A DNA stretch of 20,749 nt from JAJPJX01 sp964568355 (lineage in GTDB: Bacteria > Acidobacteriota > Terriglobia > Bryobacterales > Bryobacteraceae): contig CAZMRK010000271.1 in the NCBI GenBank assembly GCA_964568355.1, forward strand, positions 1 through 20,749, read 5' to 3'. Positions 6,436 through 14,637 of this stretch are shown here, piece after piece (the first letter of the stretch is position 1; the number at the start of each line of letters is the position of its first letter). Made by a program: the position numbers and the translations under genes. Below the pieces are notes generated by a model. It did no database searches. It had not been told where the DNA came from and saw nothing but the letters and a program-made list of their open reading frames with translations.

Positions 6436-8288
6436 GAGTAAGACCTGATTTCGAAGATCCGGGCGCACGGATCGCCGTGCGTGCAAGTCACCGTCACGCG
6501 CAGGCGGTCGGTGATCAGCGGCTCCCGGAACTCGTGTACCCGCCGTCGCTGATAATTGCCGGTTACGGCCTCGGTCCATCCGTCCGGGGTAGACAGCGCA
6601 TAGTCCGCGACTGTCTCCGGTTGGGGGCCATGGATCATGCGGCGGTTGTACAAATCGCTCATCGTGAGCGTGAGTTCGCGTTCGAACCCGGTATCGAAAA
6701 TAAGCTGAACGCTGCGGATGCGTTGCGGCCGCGGCCACACCAGTTCTACCCATGCCGGCAGCCCCACCGAACGCCACTGGTGCGCCGCGCCCGCCAGCGT
6801 AGGATGCATCCGCGCGCTTGTCGCGCGAGTGACTCCATCGGTGAGCGCGCCGGCCGGGGCATCCGGCTGCTCGGACGATGCCTGGATGCGGGCGAACCGC
6901 GCCAGATCTTCCGGATCCTCGTTGCGGATGCCTGGCAGGAACGCGTCATCCCGCAGCAGCATCTGTTGGATGGCCTGGATGTGAGGTTCTGAGGCCAGTG
7001 CAGCCGCGGTGTGGATGCCGGTGCGGCATGCGTATGCCGCCGCCGTGCCTACGGCCTGACCCACCGTGGCGCAGGTACCCATAACGCGCGTCGAAGCGAA
7101 GGCCACATGCGTGGCGCTGATGTTGCGGCCCGCGAAAAACAGATTCTCGATGTTACGCGAGTAGAGCGATCGTAGGGGAATCCCATAGAGGTGCGGCACT
7201 TCCACCTGCTCGCACGGAAATTCAGCTACCGCGTCCACGCCGGCGGGCGGATGCATATCGATCCACCAGCCGCCGTAGGCGACCTCGTCCTCGGGAAGAT
7301 GTCCCTCCAAAACGTCGCCTTCGCGCAGCACATACGGGCCGAGGAAGCGTCGCGATTCGCGCTTTCCTGGAAGCATGCCGATCCACTCGAGCGCCCAGTT
7401 GGCCACGCTCCGTTCTTCCGCCGGCGCCGCGCCCTCCAACCATTTGTCATAGGTTGCGGCGTTCGTATCAGCGAAATCCTGGCAGTGGTTCTTGACGTGG
7501 TCCCAGACTCCCAGGGCAATCCGCAGCAGCTCGTGGCGAATCCGGTCGTTGTCCCGAATCGTATCCAGCTCGCCGCCCCATTCCATCCACCAGTAACCGT
7601 ATTCGAACTCGCGATGGCTGCGCAGCCGCAGATCCCCCTCGTCAAAATGGCGGGCCCATTCCGGGGCCGTGAACGGCATGGGCCGCGCATGGCGGCGCGC
7701 CATGAAGAGGATTGTGCTGCCGAGCGTCTTTCGATCGGCAACCTCGGGTGCGTGGCGCTCTCCGTATTCGGCCCGCGCCTCGCGTCCCATACGGAAGTCG
7801 GCGCCGGCCTCCGCGCCCAGACGGCCGTCGCCTGTGCAGTCGGCAAAATACCGCGCGGCGATCTCAAATCGTTCTTCGGTCAGATTCCGCACGGCATCGA
7901 CGCTTAGGATCCGTCTCCGCCCGCCGCTCTCTTCCATGCGGCAGCCCGTACAGTCGGTGTCGAGCAGCAGCGTAATATTCGGTTCCTGCCGGACTTTGTC
8001 GTATAGCAGAAGGTCGAACATCGACGGGCTGCGCTGCGGATTTCGCACAGCGTCCTCTACGCGCAGTTCGTCGAGCAGCCCGGATTCCCTTGCCCCGGGG
8101 CGTTTCCCGGAGCAGGAAGCTCCCACGATGTGCATGCGGACCTCCGAAGAGGCGTTGCCGCCGAGCACCGACCGGTCCTGCAGCAGCACCACGCGCGTTC
8201 CGTTGCGGGCCGCGGCCAACGCCGCGCAGACACCAGCCAGACCGCCGCCCGCGATGCACAATTCCGTCTCCCAGAGATGGTGTGTCAA
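6432..8288 (-). CDS. FAD-dependent oxidoreductase (FAD_oxidored-like) with C-terminal beta-sandwich-like extension
   Basis: 618 residues. The Rossmann fingerprint G-G-G-L-A-G is at 14-19 and ends near the acidic or polar residue of strand 2. VLGGNASSE (41-49) and DCTGDG (150-155) are typical of the FAD_oxidored group, and LFFAGRNISATHVAFAST (383-400) closes the FAD site. Residues about 465-618 are unlike the core and look like a galactose-binding/discoidin-type beta-sandwich (alternating strands, WVELVWP, ending FEIRSYS), which would suit carbohydrate binding. The start is TTG 8288. A GGAGG at 8299-8303 lies 10 bases away and the nucleotide-binding motif begins only 13 residues in. The nearby ATG at 8314 is out of frame and the next in-frame Met is at 52. 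The stop overlaps the aldolase start by 4 bases. No leader is seen, so a cytoplasmic enzyme is expected. It probably oxidises a sugar or sugar acid, with acceptor and substrate unknown. Confidence 0.85.
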   Translation of the reverse strand: MTHHLWETELCIAGGGLAGVCAALAAARNGTRVVLLQDRSVLGGNASSEVRMHIVGASCSGKRPGARESGLLDELRVEDAVRNPQRSPSMFDLLLYDKVRQEPNITLLLDTDCTGCRMEESGGRRRILSVDAVRNLTEERFEIAARYFADCTGDGRLGAEAGADFRMGREARAEYGERHAPEVADRKTLGSTILFMARRHARPMPFTAPEWARHFDEGDLRLRSHREFEYGYWWMEWGGELDTIRDNDRIRHELLRIALGVWDHVKNHCQDFADTNAATYDKWLEGAAPAEERSVANWALEWIGMLPGKRESRRFLGPYVLREGDVLEGHLPEDEVAYGGWWIDMHPPAGVDAVAEFPCEQVEVPHLYGIPLRSLYSRNIENLFFAGRNISATHVAFASTRVMGTCATVGQAVGTAAAYACRTGIHTAAALASEPHIQAIQQMLLRDDAFLPGIRNEDPEDLARFARIQASSEQPDAPAGALTDGVTRATSARMHPTLAGAAHQWRSVGLPAWVELVWPRPQRIRSVQLIFDTGFERELTLTMSDLYNRRMIHGPQPETVADYALSTPDGWTEAVTGNYQRRRVHEFREPLITDRLRVTVTCTHGDPCARIFEIRSYS

Positions 8289-8298
8289 AAAGAAGAAG

Positions 8299-8303
8299 CC
8301 TCC
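8299..8303 (-). promoter_or_regulatory. ribosome binding site that supports a TTG start
   Basis: GGAGG on the minus strand, 10 bases before TTG 8288. It is the only good ribosome site near the 5' end of the FAD oxidoreductase gene and supports the rare start codon. The 66-base gap to the TonB receptor stop holds no clear promoter or U-tailed hairpin, so read-through from the receptor gene is likely. Confidence 0.55.
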
Positions 8304-8354
8304 GGTTTCACCATGGATGCGACAGCGGCTGGCCGCCGGTTCCGCACGGTGATG

Positions 8355-11300
8355 CTACCAGATCAGCTTTCCTCCCAGGGAAATGCGGCGCTGCGTGTTG
8401 CCGGCGCCGAGTGTCGTCACCTGGCCAAAGGTCCCGGAGGTCGGCGACATATCCGGCGCGGCAAAGATGGGGTGATTCAACGCATCTACGACTTCGCCGC
8501 GGAACTGCAGCCGGAGCCGCTCAAAGAATTGGAAGTCTTTCATCACTGACACATTCAGGATATTGACGGGCGCCTGGCGGACGCTGTTCAATCGCAGCGG
8601 GAAGGTGCGGATGTTGCTGGCAAGCTGGTGCGAGGAATTGCGGTCAAAGCCGGCGTTGACGTTGAGCCATTGGGCGGCCGAACGTTCCGAGGCAGGCAGT
8701 TCGATGTCCTTGATATCTCCGTTGAACAGGACATTGCCCCAACTCAGGGGAAAGCCGCTCCCGTATTGGTAGATGGCATTAATCGACCACCCGCCGACAG
8801 CATAGTCCAGCCAGCGGTTGGAATTCAGCCACCGTTTGCCCTTTCCCAACGGCAGTTCCTCAATGGCGCTGAGAGCCAGTGAGTGAGTGCGATCGTTGGC
8901 TGAGATGACGTGCGTGGGAAGCGCGTCGCTGACATTCAGATAGTCAACCGCCTCCATGGCTTTCGAATAGGTGTAGTTCCCCTGGGCGCTGAACCCGTTC
9001 GAGAATCGCTTCTCCGCGCGGATAATCAACGCGTGATACCACGAGGCTCCCAGGTCGGTCGTCGTATTGATATCGCCAAACTGCGGGTACGGCCGCAGCA
9101 ATTGGGAAAGTGGCACGGTGCGCGTCTGCAAGGAAGTTCCGGAGAACTCCTGGATTCCGTAGAAGGGATTGGAAACTGCCTGGCTGAGATAGTTGATCAC
9201 CGCCGTGTCGCGCTGATTGAGCCGGCTGAGATACTGCGCCGGGACCGCATTCAGGTTCCGTGTGGACGAGAGGTGCGTCCCGCGGTTGCCCATATAGCCC
9301 AGGTCGATCAGGACACGGTGCGGCAGTTCATGCTGCACGTTTACGCTCCAGCGCTGCACGTAAGGAATGCTGCGGCCCGGCGAGAGGATCGTCAGCGATT
9401 GTCCCAGGTAGGTGCGCAGGCCCTGCGTGGAGCCGGCAGGCTGCAGCAGACCGTTCGGGAAGGGATCCTGAAGCGTGGATTGGAAGGTCAGGCCGTTATC
9501 CAGGCTGGGCACCAGGGCTGTCGTGGCGCTGAATCCCTGCTGGAGCGCGTCTGCGGTATCCGCGCCGAAGGCCTCGTAATAAATGCCGTAGCCGGCTCGC
9601 AGAACGGTCCGCGGCAGCACCTGGTAGGCAAGCCCGATGCGCGGCAGGAAGTTCTTGGGCTGCGAATCGAACAGAGCGCGCGGAACGCCGCCTACACCCG
9701 CAAACAGCAGCCCACCGGGGGTCAGAAAGGAACTGGCCGGGATGCCTGCCACCGGATTCTGCGCCAGGTTCTGCTGCGCCGCGGCCTGGATCGGATTGGT
9801 GACGTTGAAATCAAATCCGCGCGTGGAGCGGTTGTAGCGCTCTGTCAGCGCCGTCTCGTATTCGTAGCGCAGGCCCAGGTTCAAGGTGAGTTTTCGCGTC
9901 AGCTTCCAATCGTCCTGAACGTAGAGCCCGAAATATCCTGAGTCCTCGGCGATGGATGCGTTGCGATTGATGCTTCCACCGCTGGGCAGCCCCAGCAGGA
10001 AGGAGGCCAGTCCCTGGCCCACCGGCGCCGCTCCGGAGTTGTCCAGCGGTCCGACGGTCCAGGTAGTGCCGAACGTATAGGCGGGCGAGACGTTGCCGTA
10101 GTTATATTGGCCCTCGCGAAACAGGCGATACTCGCCCCCGAACCGCCAGGTGTGATTGCCGGACAGATGGGACGCCTGGGCGCTGAACGTGTGATAGGTG
10201 GTGTCGGCGGAGCTTCCGCTATTCCCGCCCAGGCTGGTCAGACCGGTAATGCTGATAGCCGGCAGGGTGGTGACCGAAGAATCCAGTTGACTCAGCAGCG
10301 AGGACGGCAGGCCGAGTGTGGAAAGATCGAATCCTCGGCTCGGCGGATAGCTCGCCGTGTTGTACCGGTCCAGCCCATATCGCAGTTCGAGCACCCAGGT
10401 CGGACCGAACAGAAGGGTGTCATCCAGCGAGAAGCCCGTATTGCCGTGAGGCCCGAGTGTTCCCGTGGACGGATTGTGGAAATAATTGTTGCTCAGCGGC
10501 GTTGCCGAAGTATTGTTGAACGCGAAGAACAGCCTGTGAGTATCGGAGAAGGAATGGTCCACGCGGCCCAGGAATCCGATATATGGTGAATCGGCCATGT
10601 TCGGATCGCTGTAGTTGTTGGTGCCGTCGGTATTCCCCGGCTGGTTCGGCAGCGGATAGTAGTTGAGAATCTGCTTGGCATTGGCGTTCAGGCGGCTCGC
10701 GGGGATGATGTTGCCGGGAAAAGGCTGACGCGTGAAGCGTCCGTTCGCGGCCGGCTGGATCGTAGCCGGGTCATAAATCTGATACTGCGAGCCGAGCCGG
10801 AGAAGTTGGGAAAAGTCACCGTCCCTCTGCTCCAGCGTGGGCACGGTGTAGGAACTCCGGGATGCCCGCTGGCGAATCACGCCATCACCGCCGAAAATCC
10901 AGAACGTTTTGTTGCGGCCGTTGTACAACTTGGGCAGGTAGACCGGACCGCCGATATTGCCCCGCAGGCGTATGTCGCGCTGCGGCGGCCAGGCCTGGTC
11001 GATCTTTGCCGAGGTGATCGGGCCGGTTGCCGGGTTATTGATGAAATTGTTGGTAAACAGATCGTGCGCCATCAGGCCCCGGCTGAGGTTGCTGTACACC
11101 AGCGAGCCATGCAGATCGTTCGCGCCGCTTTTTGTGACCATATTGACGTAGGCGCCGGTGAAGCGTCCCAGCGAAGCGTCGTAGGCGGCCACCTGCACGG
11201 CGAACTCCTGCACCATTTCCGGTTGCGGGTTCACCGTGAACGTACCGTTGCGCGACATCATCGGGATTCCATCCATGGAATACTGGCTGGTCGCGACCGT

Positions 11301-11855
11301 ACCCGCAACCGCCGTTCCTCCGGCGCTGCCCACAGCATCCGGAGGCCAGAGGTTCGTGGGCGCTGTGGTCACCGTAATGGCCGGAGCCGTTTGTAGAAGA
11401 TAGATGACGCTGTTGCCGGGAGCCGGCAAATCCTCGATGCGCCTGGTATCGATGACCTGATCGAGCCCCGCGGTCGCGGCTTGCAGCATCGGCGATTCCG
11501 CGTTGACGACAATGCTCTCCGCCACATCGCCCACATCGAGCGATGCATCGATCGTCAGAACGTCGCCCACCCTGACCTGAATCGGCTCGCGAACATATTG
11601 CTTGAAGCCGTCCTTGCGGATCTCCAGCCGGTAGATCCCTGGAATCAGATTGGGGACTTCGTAGTTACCTTCGAGATTGCTTTCCACCCGCGTGGTGACG
11701 TTGGTAGCCGTATTGACGGCTTCAACGCGGGCCCCTGGAACCACTGCTTGCGCCTTATCCGTGACCCGCCCCTTGATGTGGCCGGTCGGCGTTTGGCCCA
11801 CCATGGCCGCAATCAGAGCAGAAGTAACCAGCAGGAACCTGAATAATTTCATCAT
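8355..11855 (-). CDS. TonB-dependent receptor, Oar-like, with carboxypeptidase-regulatory-like domain
   Basis: 1166 residues. A signal peptide (about 1-20, ending near A-A-M-V-G-Q) is followed by a carboxypeptidase-regulatory-like Ig-fold domain (about 22-105, GHIKGRVTDKAQAVVPGA and the G-N-Y-E-V-P-N-L-I-P-G-I-Y pattern). A plug domain follows (about 115-245), then a very long beta-barrel of alternating strands ending R-R-I-S-L-G-G-K-L-I-W with a terminal aromatic residue, as usual for outer-membrane barrels. Proteins of this type are abundant in Acidobacteriota and are thought to take up large or glycan-derived ligands using TonB energy. No separate TonB box is evident. ATG 11855 has GGAGG at 11863-11867. 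The gene has its own promoter and candidate operator (11883-11935) and is followed 66 bases later by the FAD oxidoreductase, so it probably leads the second transcription unit of the locus. Ligand unknown. Confidence 0.92.
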   Translation of the reverse strand: MMKLFRFLLVTSALIAAMVGQTPTGHIKGRVTDKAQAVVPGARVEAVNTATNVTTRVESNLEGNYEVPNLIPGIYRLEIRKDGFKQYVREPIQVRVGDVLTIDASLDVGDVAESIVVNAESPMLQAATAGLDQVIDTRRIEDLPAPGNSVIYLLQTAPAITVTTAPTNLWPPDAVGSAGGTAVAGTVATSQYSMDGIPMMSRNGTFTVNPQPEMVQEFAVQVAAYDASLGRFTGAYVNMVTKSGANDLHGSLVYSNLSRGLMAHDLFTNNFINNPATGPITSAKIDQAWPPQRDIRLRGNIGGPVYLPKLYNGRNKTFWIFGGDGVIRQRASRSSYTVPTLEQRDGDFSQLLRLGSQYQIYDPATIQPAANGRFTRQPFPGNIIPASRLNANAKQILNYYPLPNQPGNTDGTNNYSDPNMADSPYIGFLGRVDHSFSDTHRLFFAFNNTSATPLSNNYFHNPSTGTLGPHGNTGFSLDDTLLFGPTWVLELRYGLDRYNTASYPPSRGFDLSTLGLPSSLLSQLDSSVTTLPAISITGLTSLGGNSGSSADTTYHTFSAQASHLSGNHTWRFGGEYRLFREGQYNYGNVSPAYTFGTTWTVGPLDNSGAAPVGQGLASFLLGLPSGGSINRNASIAEDSGYFGLYVQDDWKLTRKLTLNLGLRYEYETALTERYNRSTRGFDFNVTNPIQAAAQQNLAQNPVAGIPASSFLTPGGLLFAGVGGVPRALFDSQPKNFLPRIGLAYQVLPRTVLRAGYGIYYEAFGADTADALQQGFSATTALVPSLDNGLTFQSTLQDPFPNGLLQPAGSTQGLRTYLGQSLTILSPGRSIPYVQRWSVNVQHELPHRVLIDLGYMGNRGTHLSSTRNLNAVPAQYLSRLNQRDTAVINYLSQAVSNPFYGIQEFSGTSLQTRTVPLSQLLRPYPQFGDINTTTDLGASWYHALIIRAEKRFSNGFSAQGNYTYSKAMEAVDYLNVSDALPTHVISANDRTHSLALSAIEELPLGKGKRWLNSNRWLDYAVGGWSINAIYQYGSGFPLSWGNVLFNGDIKDIELPASERSAAQWLNVNAGFDRNSSHQLASNIRTFPLRLNSVRQAPVNILNVSVMKDFQFFERLRLQFRGEVVDALNHPIFAAPDMSPTSGTFGQVTTLGAGNTQRRISLGGKLIW

Positions 11856-11882
11856 CGAGATGCCTCCAGCTTTCGGCAGACG

Positions 11883-11902
11883 TTATCAATAACGTTAACG
11901 TT
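11883..11902 (-). promoter_or_regulatory. candidate operator, copy 1 (TonB receptor gene)
   Basis: Plus-strand text TTATCAATAACGTTAACGTT. It matches 18 of 20 bases of the element before the Asp-box gene at 14638-14657, in the same orientation relative to its gene. It contains overlapping symmetries: CGTTAT-N2-ATAACG (11881-11894) and the palindrome AACGTTAACGTT (11891-11902). It lies four bases downstream of the -10 hexamer and covers the expected transcription start, a typical place for a repressor. The locus GntR protein (11963-12631) is the obvious candidate ligand. The AACGTT core is also common in LacI-family operators, so another regulator is possible. Confidence 0.6.
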
Positions 11903-11906
11903 TCGG

Positions 11907-11935
11907 AGTATAATCCACTACAGCCCGGAGAGCAA
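11907..11935 (-). promoter_or_regulatory. sigma70-like promoter of the TonB receptor gene
   Basis: Minus strand: -35 TTGCTC (11930-11935), 17-base spacer, -10 TATACT (11907-11912). The expected start of transcription is near 11900, giving a leader of about 45 bases with GGAGG before ATG 11855. It lies in the 107-base gap after the GntR gene, so the receptor can be transcribed apart from the upstream genes. Confidence 0.55.
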
Positions 11936-11962
11936 GCGGGAATTTGCAGGTTCTTGATTCCG

Positions 11963-12631
11963 TTACGCGGAGAAGCCTTCGTAAGAGCTTTCAATGTGGT
12001 GCCGGAAGGCCTCGCGAATCCGTTGTTCGTCGCCGGATCGTAACGCCTCGACCATTGGATCGTGGGAGCGGACCGAACTCGACAGATGTTTTAGCGTGCG
12101 GCTGCGCCGGATGCTCAGGAAGGCGAACAGCGGCACCGTCACCAGATCCAGCACGGTGTACAGCATGCGATTGCCGGAAAGCTTCCAGATGAAGCGATGA
12201 AATTCGAGATCCGCCCCGGCGAAGGCGTGATAGTCGTCCGCTTCCAGGCTGCTGCGAATGGCTTGCAGGTTTTCATCGAGCATCTGGAACTCACCATCTC
12301 CCATGTGAACCACTGCCTGTACGGCAGCCTCCGGCTCGAGGAGTGCCCGCAGACGGCTCCGCTCCCGGATGTCTTCCTCGGTGAGCCGTGTAACCACGGT
12401 ATCGCGCTGCGGATTGCGGACCACCAGACCGGCATGTTCCAACTGGATCAGGGCCTCGCGGAGCGTCGGCTGGCTCACCTGCAGGGCGCGTGCCATATGG
12501 GCTTCCCGGATTGGATCGCCCGGCTGGAGTTTGCCCGAAAAGATCGCCTCCCGCAGGGCTTCGTAGATTTTGACTCGCAACGACCCGGTTTTCACCGGTT
12601 TGACGAGGCGCTCACTAACGTTTTGAGGCAT
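11963..12631 (-). CDS. GntR-family transcriptional regulator, FCD (FadR C-terminal domain) subfamily
   Basis: 222 residues. The N-terminal winged helix-turn-helix (about 18-85) shows the family pattern: I-x-x-G-x-L-x-P-G-D around 30-39, then S-Q-P-T-L-R-E-A-L-I-Q-L-E-H-A-G-L-V at 53-70. The C-terminal all-helical FCD domain (about 88-215) keeps likely metal-site ligands: Asp141 and His145 in D-L-E-F-H, His190 in S-H-D-P-M-V-E-A-L, and His211/His212 in F-R-H-H-I. FCD regulators usually bind sugar acids or other carboxylates and act as repressors released by the substrate. The start codon ATG 12631 lies 18 bases after the esterase stop, and the AT-rich leader has no clear Shine-Dalgarno, so it is probably the third gene of the Asp-box transcription unit. 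It is the likely local regulator, with the repeated 20-bp element as its proposed target. Confidence 0.9.
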   Translation of the reverse strand: MPQNVSERLVKPVKTGSLRVKIYEALREAIFSGKLQPGDPIREAHMARALQVSQPTLREALIQLEHAGLVVRNPQRDTVVTRLTEEDIRERSRLRALLEPEAAVQAVVHMGDGEFQMLDENLQAIRSSLEADDYHAFAGADLEFHRFIWKLSGNRMLYTVLDLVTVPLFAFLSIRRSRTLKHLSSSVRSHDPMVEALRSGDEQRIREAFRHHIESSYEGFSA

Positions 12632-12649
12632 CTTTTTATCGAGTATAAA

Positions 12650-13498
12650 TCACCGTCTCCGATCGCTTTTGCTGAGAAAATCCAGCATTGCTGGCAGCCT
12701 TCCCGCCACCACGTTGAATTCGTGGCCTCCCGGCACCACCTGCATCTGGTGCGGAATTTGCAACTCCGTGAGCCTGCGGTCGAGAGCCTCATTCATCGCC
12801 CGGTCAAACGCCTGGGCGCCGGTGGCAAACCAGATGCCCTTGCCGCGGAGTTTCTCCACGTGAAGCAGCGGATTCCGCTCGGGCCAGCGTTCCGGCGGAC
12901 CGAACAAAGCGGGGACGCTGTGATTCTGCTCCGGCGGATAGACTGGATTCGGAAAATCTGCCAGCGCCAGGAGTCCTGCCCAGGCGCCGAAGAGCTCCGG
13001 ATGCTGCTCGATCAGCAGCAGCGATCCGAATCCGCCCATACTCCAGCCGGCAACCGCGCGATGATGCGGATCCGACGACAGATGTAGCGGTCCGGCGAGC
13101 CGCGCCATCAGCTCGATCACATAGCTCTGATAGCGGCCGTAATCGCTATCGAGCCACCAGGACGCTTTGCCGTTCGGAAATAGGATGACCGGACGCGCAC
13201 TACGGATTGCTGCCGCCGTGGCGTCCTTCGACAGCAGCGTTTTGTGGTCGCGGCCGGCCCCGTGAAGCAACACTACCAGGTTGCGCCCTTCCGCGGGGGC
13301 CTGCGGCGACACATGCACGGCAAAATCCGCTTCCCGCCCGAGGACCGGCGAAAACAGGGAACATACCGCGAAGGTGTCCGCCTCCAGCGCACAGGCGCCC
13401 CCGAGCCCTCGGATCGCCGCCGCGGCATGCTCTACGGGAGTCGCGCCGAATGCGCAGCTCACCATCGCAGACGCTGCCAGAATCTTAACGAACCTCAT
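12650..13498 (-). CDS. secreted alpha/beta-hydrolase, esterase-D-like
   Basis: 282 residues from ATG 13498. I preferred this to the longer frame from 13564 because it places a signal peptide (M-R-F-V-K-I-L-A-A-S..., cleavage near residue 19) at the N-terminus. Alpha/beta-hydrolase landmarks in order: oxyanion loop L-L-H-G-A-G-R-D (77-84), nucleophile elbow G-W-S-M-G-G with Ser153, probable acid Asp232, and catalytic His259 in P-G-G-H-E-F. This order and the G-x-S-x-G-G elbow fit the esterase D/feruloyl-esterase/PHB-depolymerase-like group (family PF00756-like). The 5' end overlaps the Asp-box gene by 14 bases, so the two are translated from one message. A plausible role is removing acyl (for example acetyl) groups from the substrate outside the cytoplasm, but the substrate is not known. 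Confidence 0.82.
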   Translation of the reverse strand: MRFVKILAASAMVSCAFGATPVEHAAAAIRGLGGACALEADTFAVCSLFSPVLGREADFAVHVSPQAPAEGRNLVVLLHGAGRDHKTLLSKDATAAAIRSARPVILFPNGKASWWLDSDYGRYQSYVIELMARLAGPLHLSSDPHHRAVAGWSMGGFGSLLLIEQHPELFGAWAGLLALADFPNPVYPPEQNHSVPALFGPPERWPERNPLLHVEKLRGKGIWFATGAQAFDRAMNEALDRRLTELQIPHQMQVVPGGHEFNVVAGRLPAMLDFLSKSDRRR

Positions 13499-14633
13499 TC
13501 CAGTCGAATTCGAGCCGGATGATATCCGGCAAACGGCCCAGCATCCGCTTGTATGTGATGACATTCAGATAGGAGCGCCCGTCCCTCTCCTGCCAATAGG
13601 GGACTGCATAGTACCCGTCCACGACTTTCTCGTTCTCCGCGTTATCCAGAATCACGTGTTTCGTAATGGTAAGTGTCTGTGGTTCCAGCCGGAACAGGCT
13701 TAGCTTCATGGGTCCGTCCTGGGGCCAGTTGCGGCCCAATAAATAATAGCTTCCCTCATGTTCGAAGATGCGGGGGCGGCCCACGTACGAGCGGATGAAC
13801 GGGTAGGCGGTGTTCAGTTCGACCTGCTTCTGTAACCGGAAGGCGCTGTCGGTCCGCTCCACCCACTGGTGGTTTCCATATCCTCGGGCGGCCACCAGAA
13901 AGCCGTCGCCATAGGGCACAAACGAGCTCTCGTTGATCGGAAGGCCGCCGAACTCCTGCGAAAGATTTCTGACGAAGTGCCAGCTTCGCCCGTTGTCGTC
14001 GCTCCGGATGACGTCGACCGAACCGGCATGCTGCGGGGCGGAAGCGGAAACCTTTTTGCCGCCCGGCAGATTGGTGAACGTCATAACCAGCATGTACGTT
14101 GTCTGCCCCGTGGTCACGGCCTCAAAGGCGTAGCCATACTCCACACCGTCGATGACGCCGACCTTCCCCATGTCGCGAAAACTCCGGCCGCCGTCTTTCG
14201 AGCGATATTCCCGAAGCCCCATCCGCACCGTCTGCCGTTTCGCGCCCTGGCCTCCGGGTGCCTGAATATCCACATAACAGGCAATCTCCCCATTCGCAAA
14301 CCGTGCAAATTCGCCATCCTGGAAATTGAGTCCGGCCGCATGAAGGTCGGTCGCCGGCGATTCGATACGCTCGGTCAGAGGGTTGATCCGCAGGATTTCA
14401 AAATCCGCCTCCCGGTCGCCCGAGTGAGAGTACCCGCGCTTGTATCCCACCAGCAGGTCGGTCGGCCCCAGACGCAGCAGGATCGGCACCATCGGATAGG
14501 TCTTATCCTCCAACTGCGTCGAAGCCACCAGCGTTTGCACGTACTTGTAGGAAGGAATCAGAGCCGTCGTCTGACCGGGAACCGCCGGGACCAGCAGAGT
14601 GAGGGCGGCGAGGAAGGTAGCGGCTTTTACCAT
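13485..14633 (-). CDS. secreted Asp-box (BNR) protein, sialidase superfamily
   Basis: 382 residues from ATG 14633, which starts a signal peptide (M-V-K-A-A-T-F-L-A-A..., cleavage near A-V-P-G-Q at about 17-21). The longer frame from 14726 runs through the promoter and is rejected. Two exact Asp boxes are present, S-K-D-G-G-R-S-F (145-152) and S-D-D-N-G-R-S-W (211-218), on the blade turns of a six-bladed propeller. NESSFVPYGDGFLVAARG (234-251) and V-G-R-P-R-I-F (284-290) resemble the Glu- and Arg-bearing active-site segments of exo-sialidase-like enzymes, so catalysis is plausible, though a full arginine triad and the Tyr/Glu pair cannot be assigned by eye. There is no Shine-Dalgarno, and the predicted leader is only about 17 bases, perhaps near-leaderless translation. 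It heads the unit Asp-box - esterase - GntR. It could be a sialidase, another glycosidase or a binding propeller. Confidence 0.78.
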   Translation of the reverse strand: MVKAATFLAALTLLVPAVPGQTTALIPSYKYVQTLVASTQLEDKTYPMVPILLRLGPTDLLVGYKRGYSHSGDREADFEILRINPLTERIESPATDLHAAGLNFQDGEFARFANGEIACYVDIQAPGGQGAKRQTVRMGLREYRSKDGGRSFRDMGKVGVIDGVEYGYAFEAVTTGQTTYMLVMTFTNLPGGKKVSASAPQHAGSVDVIRSDDNGRSWHFVRNLSQEFGGLPINESSFVPYGDGFLVAARGYGNHQWVERTDSAFRLQKQVELNTAYPFIRSYVGRPRIFEHEGSYYLLGRNWPQDGPMKLSLFRLEPQTLTITKHVILDNAENEKVVDGYYAVPYWQERDGRSYLNVITYKRMLGRLPDIIRLEFDWNEVR

Positions 14634-14637
14634 GTAA

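Noticed and set aside
5344..6441. 365-residue plus-strand frame opposite the MFS and DapA-family genes
   Set aside because: It crosses the junction of two clear minus-strand genes and has shadow-like composition (Arg/His/Gln-rich) without motifs.
6436..6777. N-terminal extension of the DapA-family gene to 6777
   Set aside because: The extra 114 residues overlap the FAD oxidoreductase in another frame and are not like the family. ATG 6435 gives the normal length and an ATGA overlap.
5479..8288. Hydroxyproline degradation pathway (FAD dehydrogenase plus DapA-type deaminase plus GntR)
   Set aside because: The gene types superficially match, but the FAD enzyme is of the FAD_oxidored type rather than the D-amino-acid-oxidase-like type. 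No hydroxyproline epimerase is present, and the secreted Asp-box protein and esterase would be unexplained.
8910..9941. 343-residue plus-strand frame inside the TonB receptor gene
   Set aside because: It is antisense to an unbroken receptor barrel and has no domain signal.
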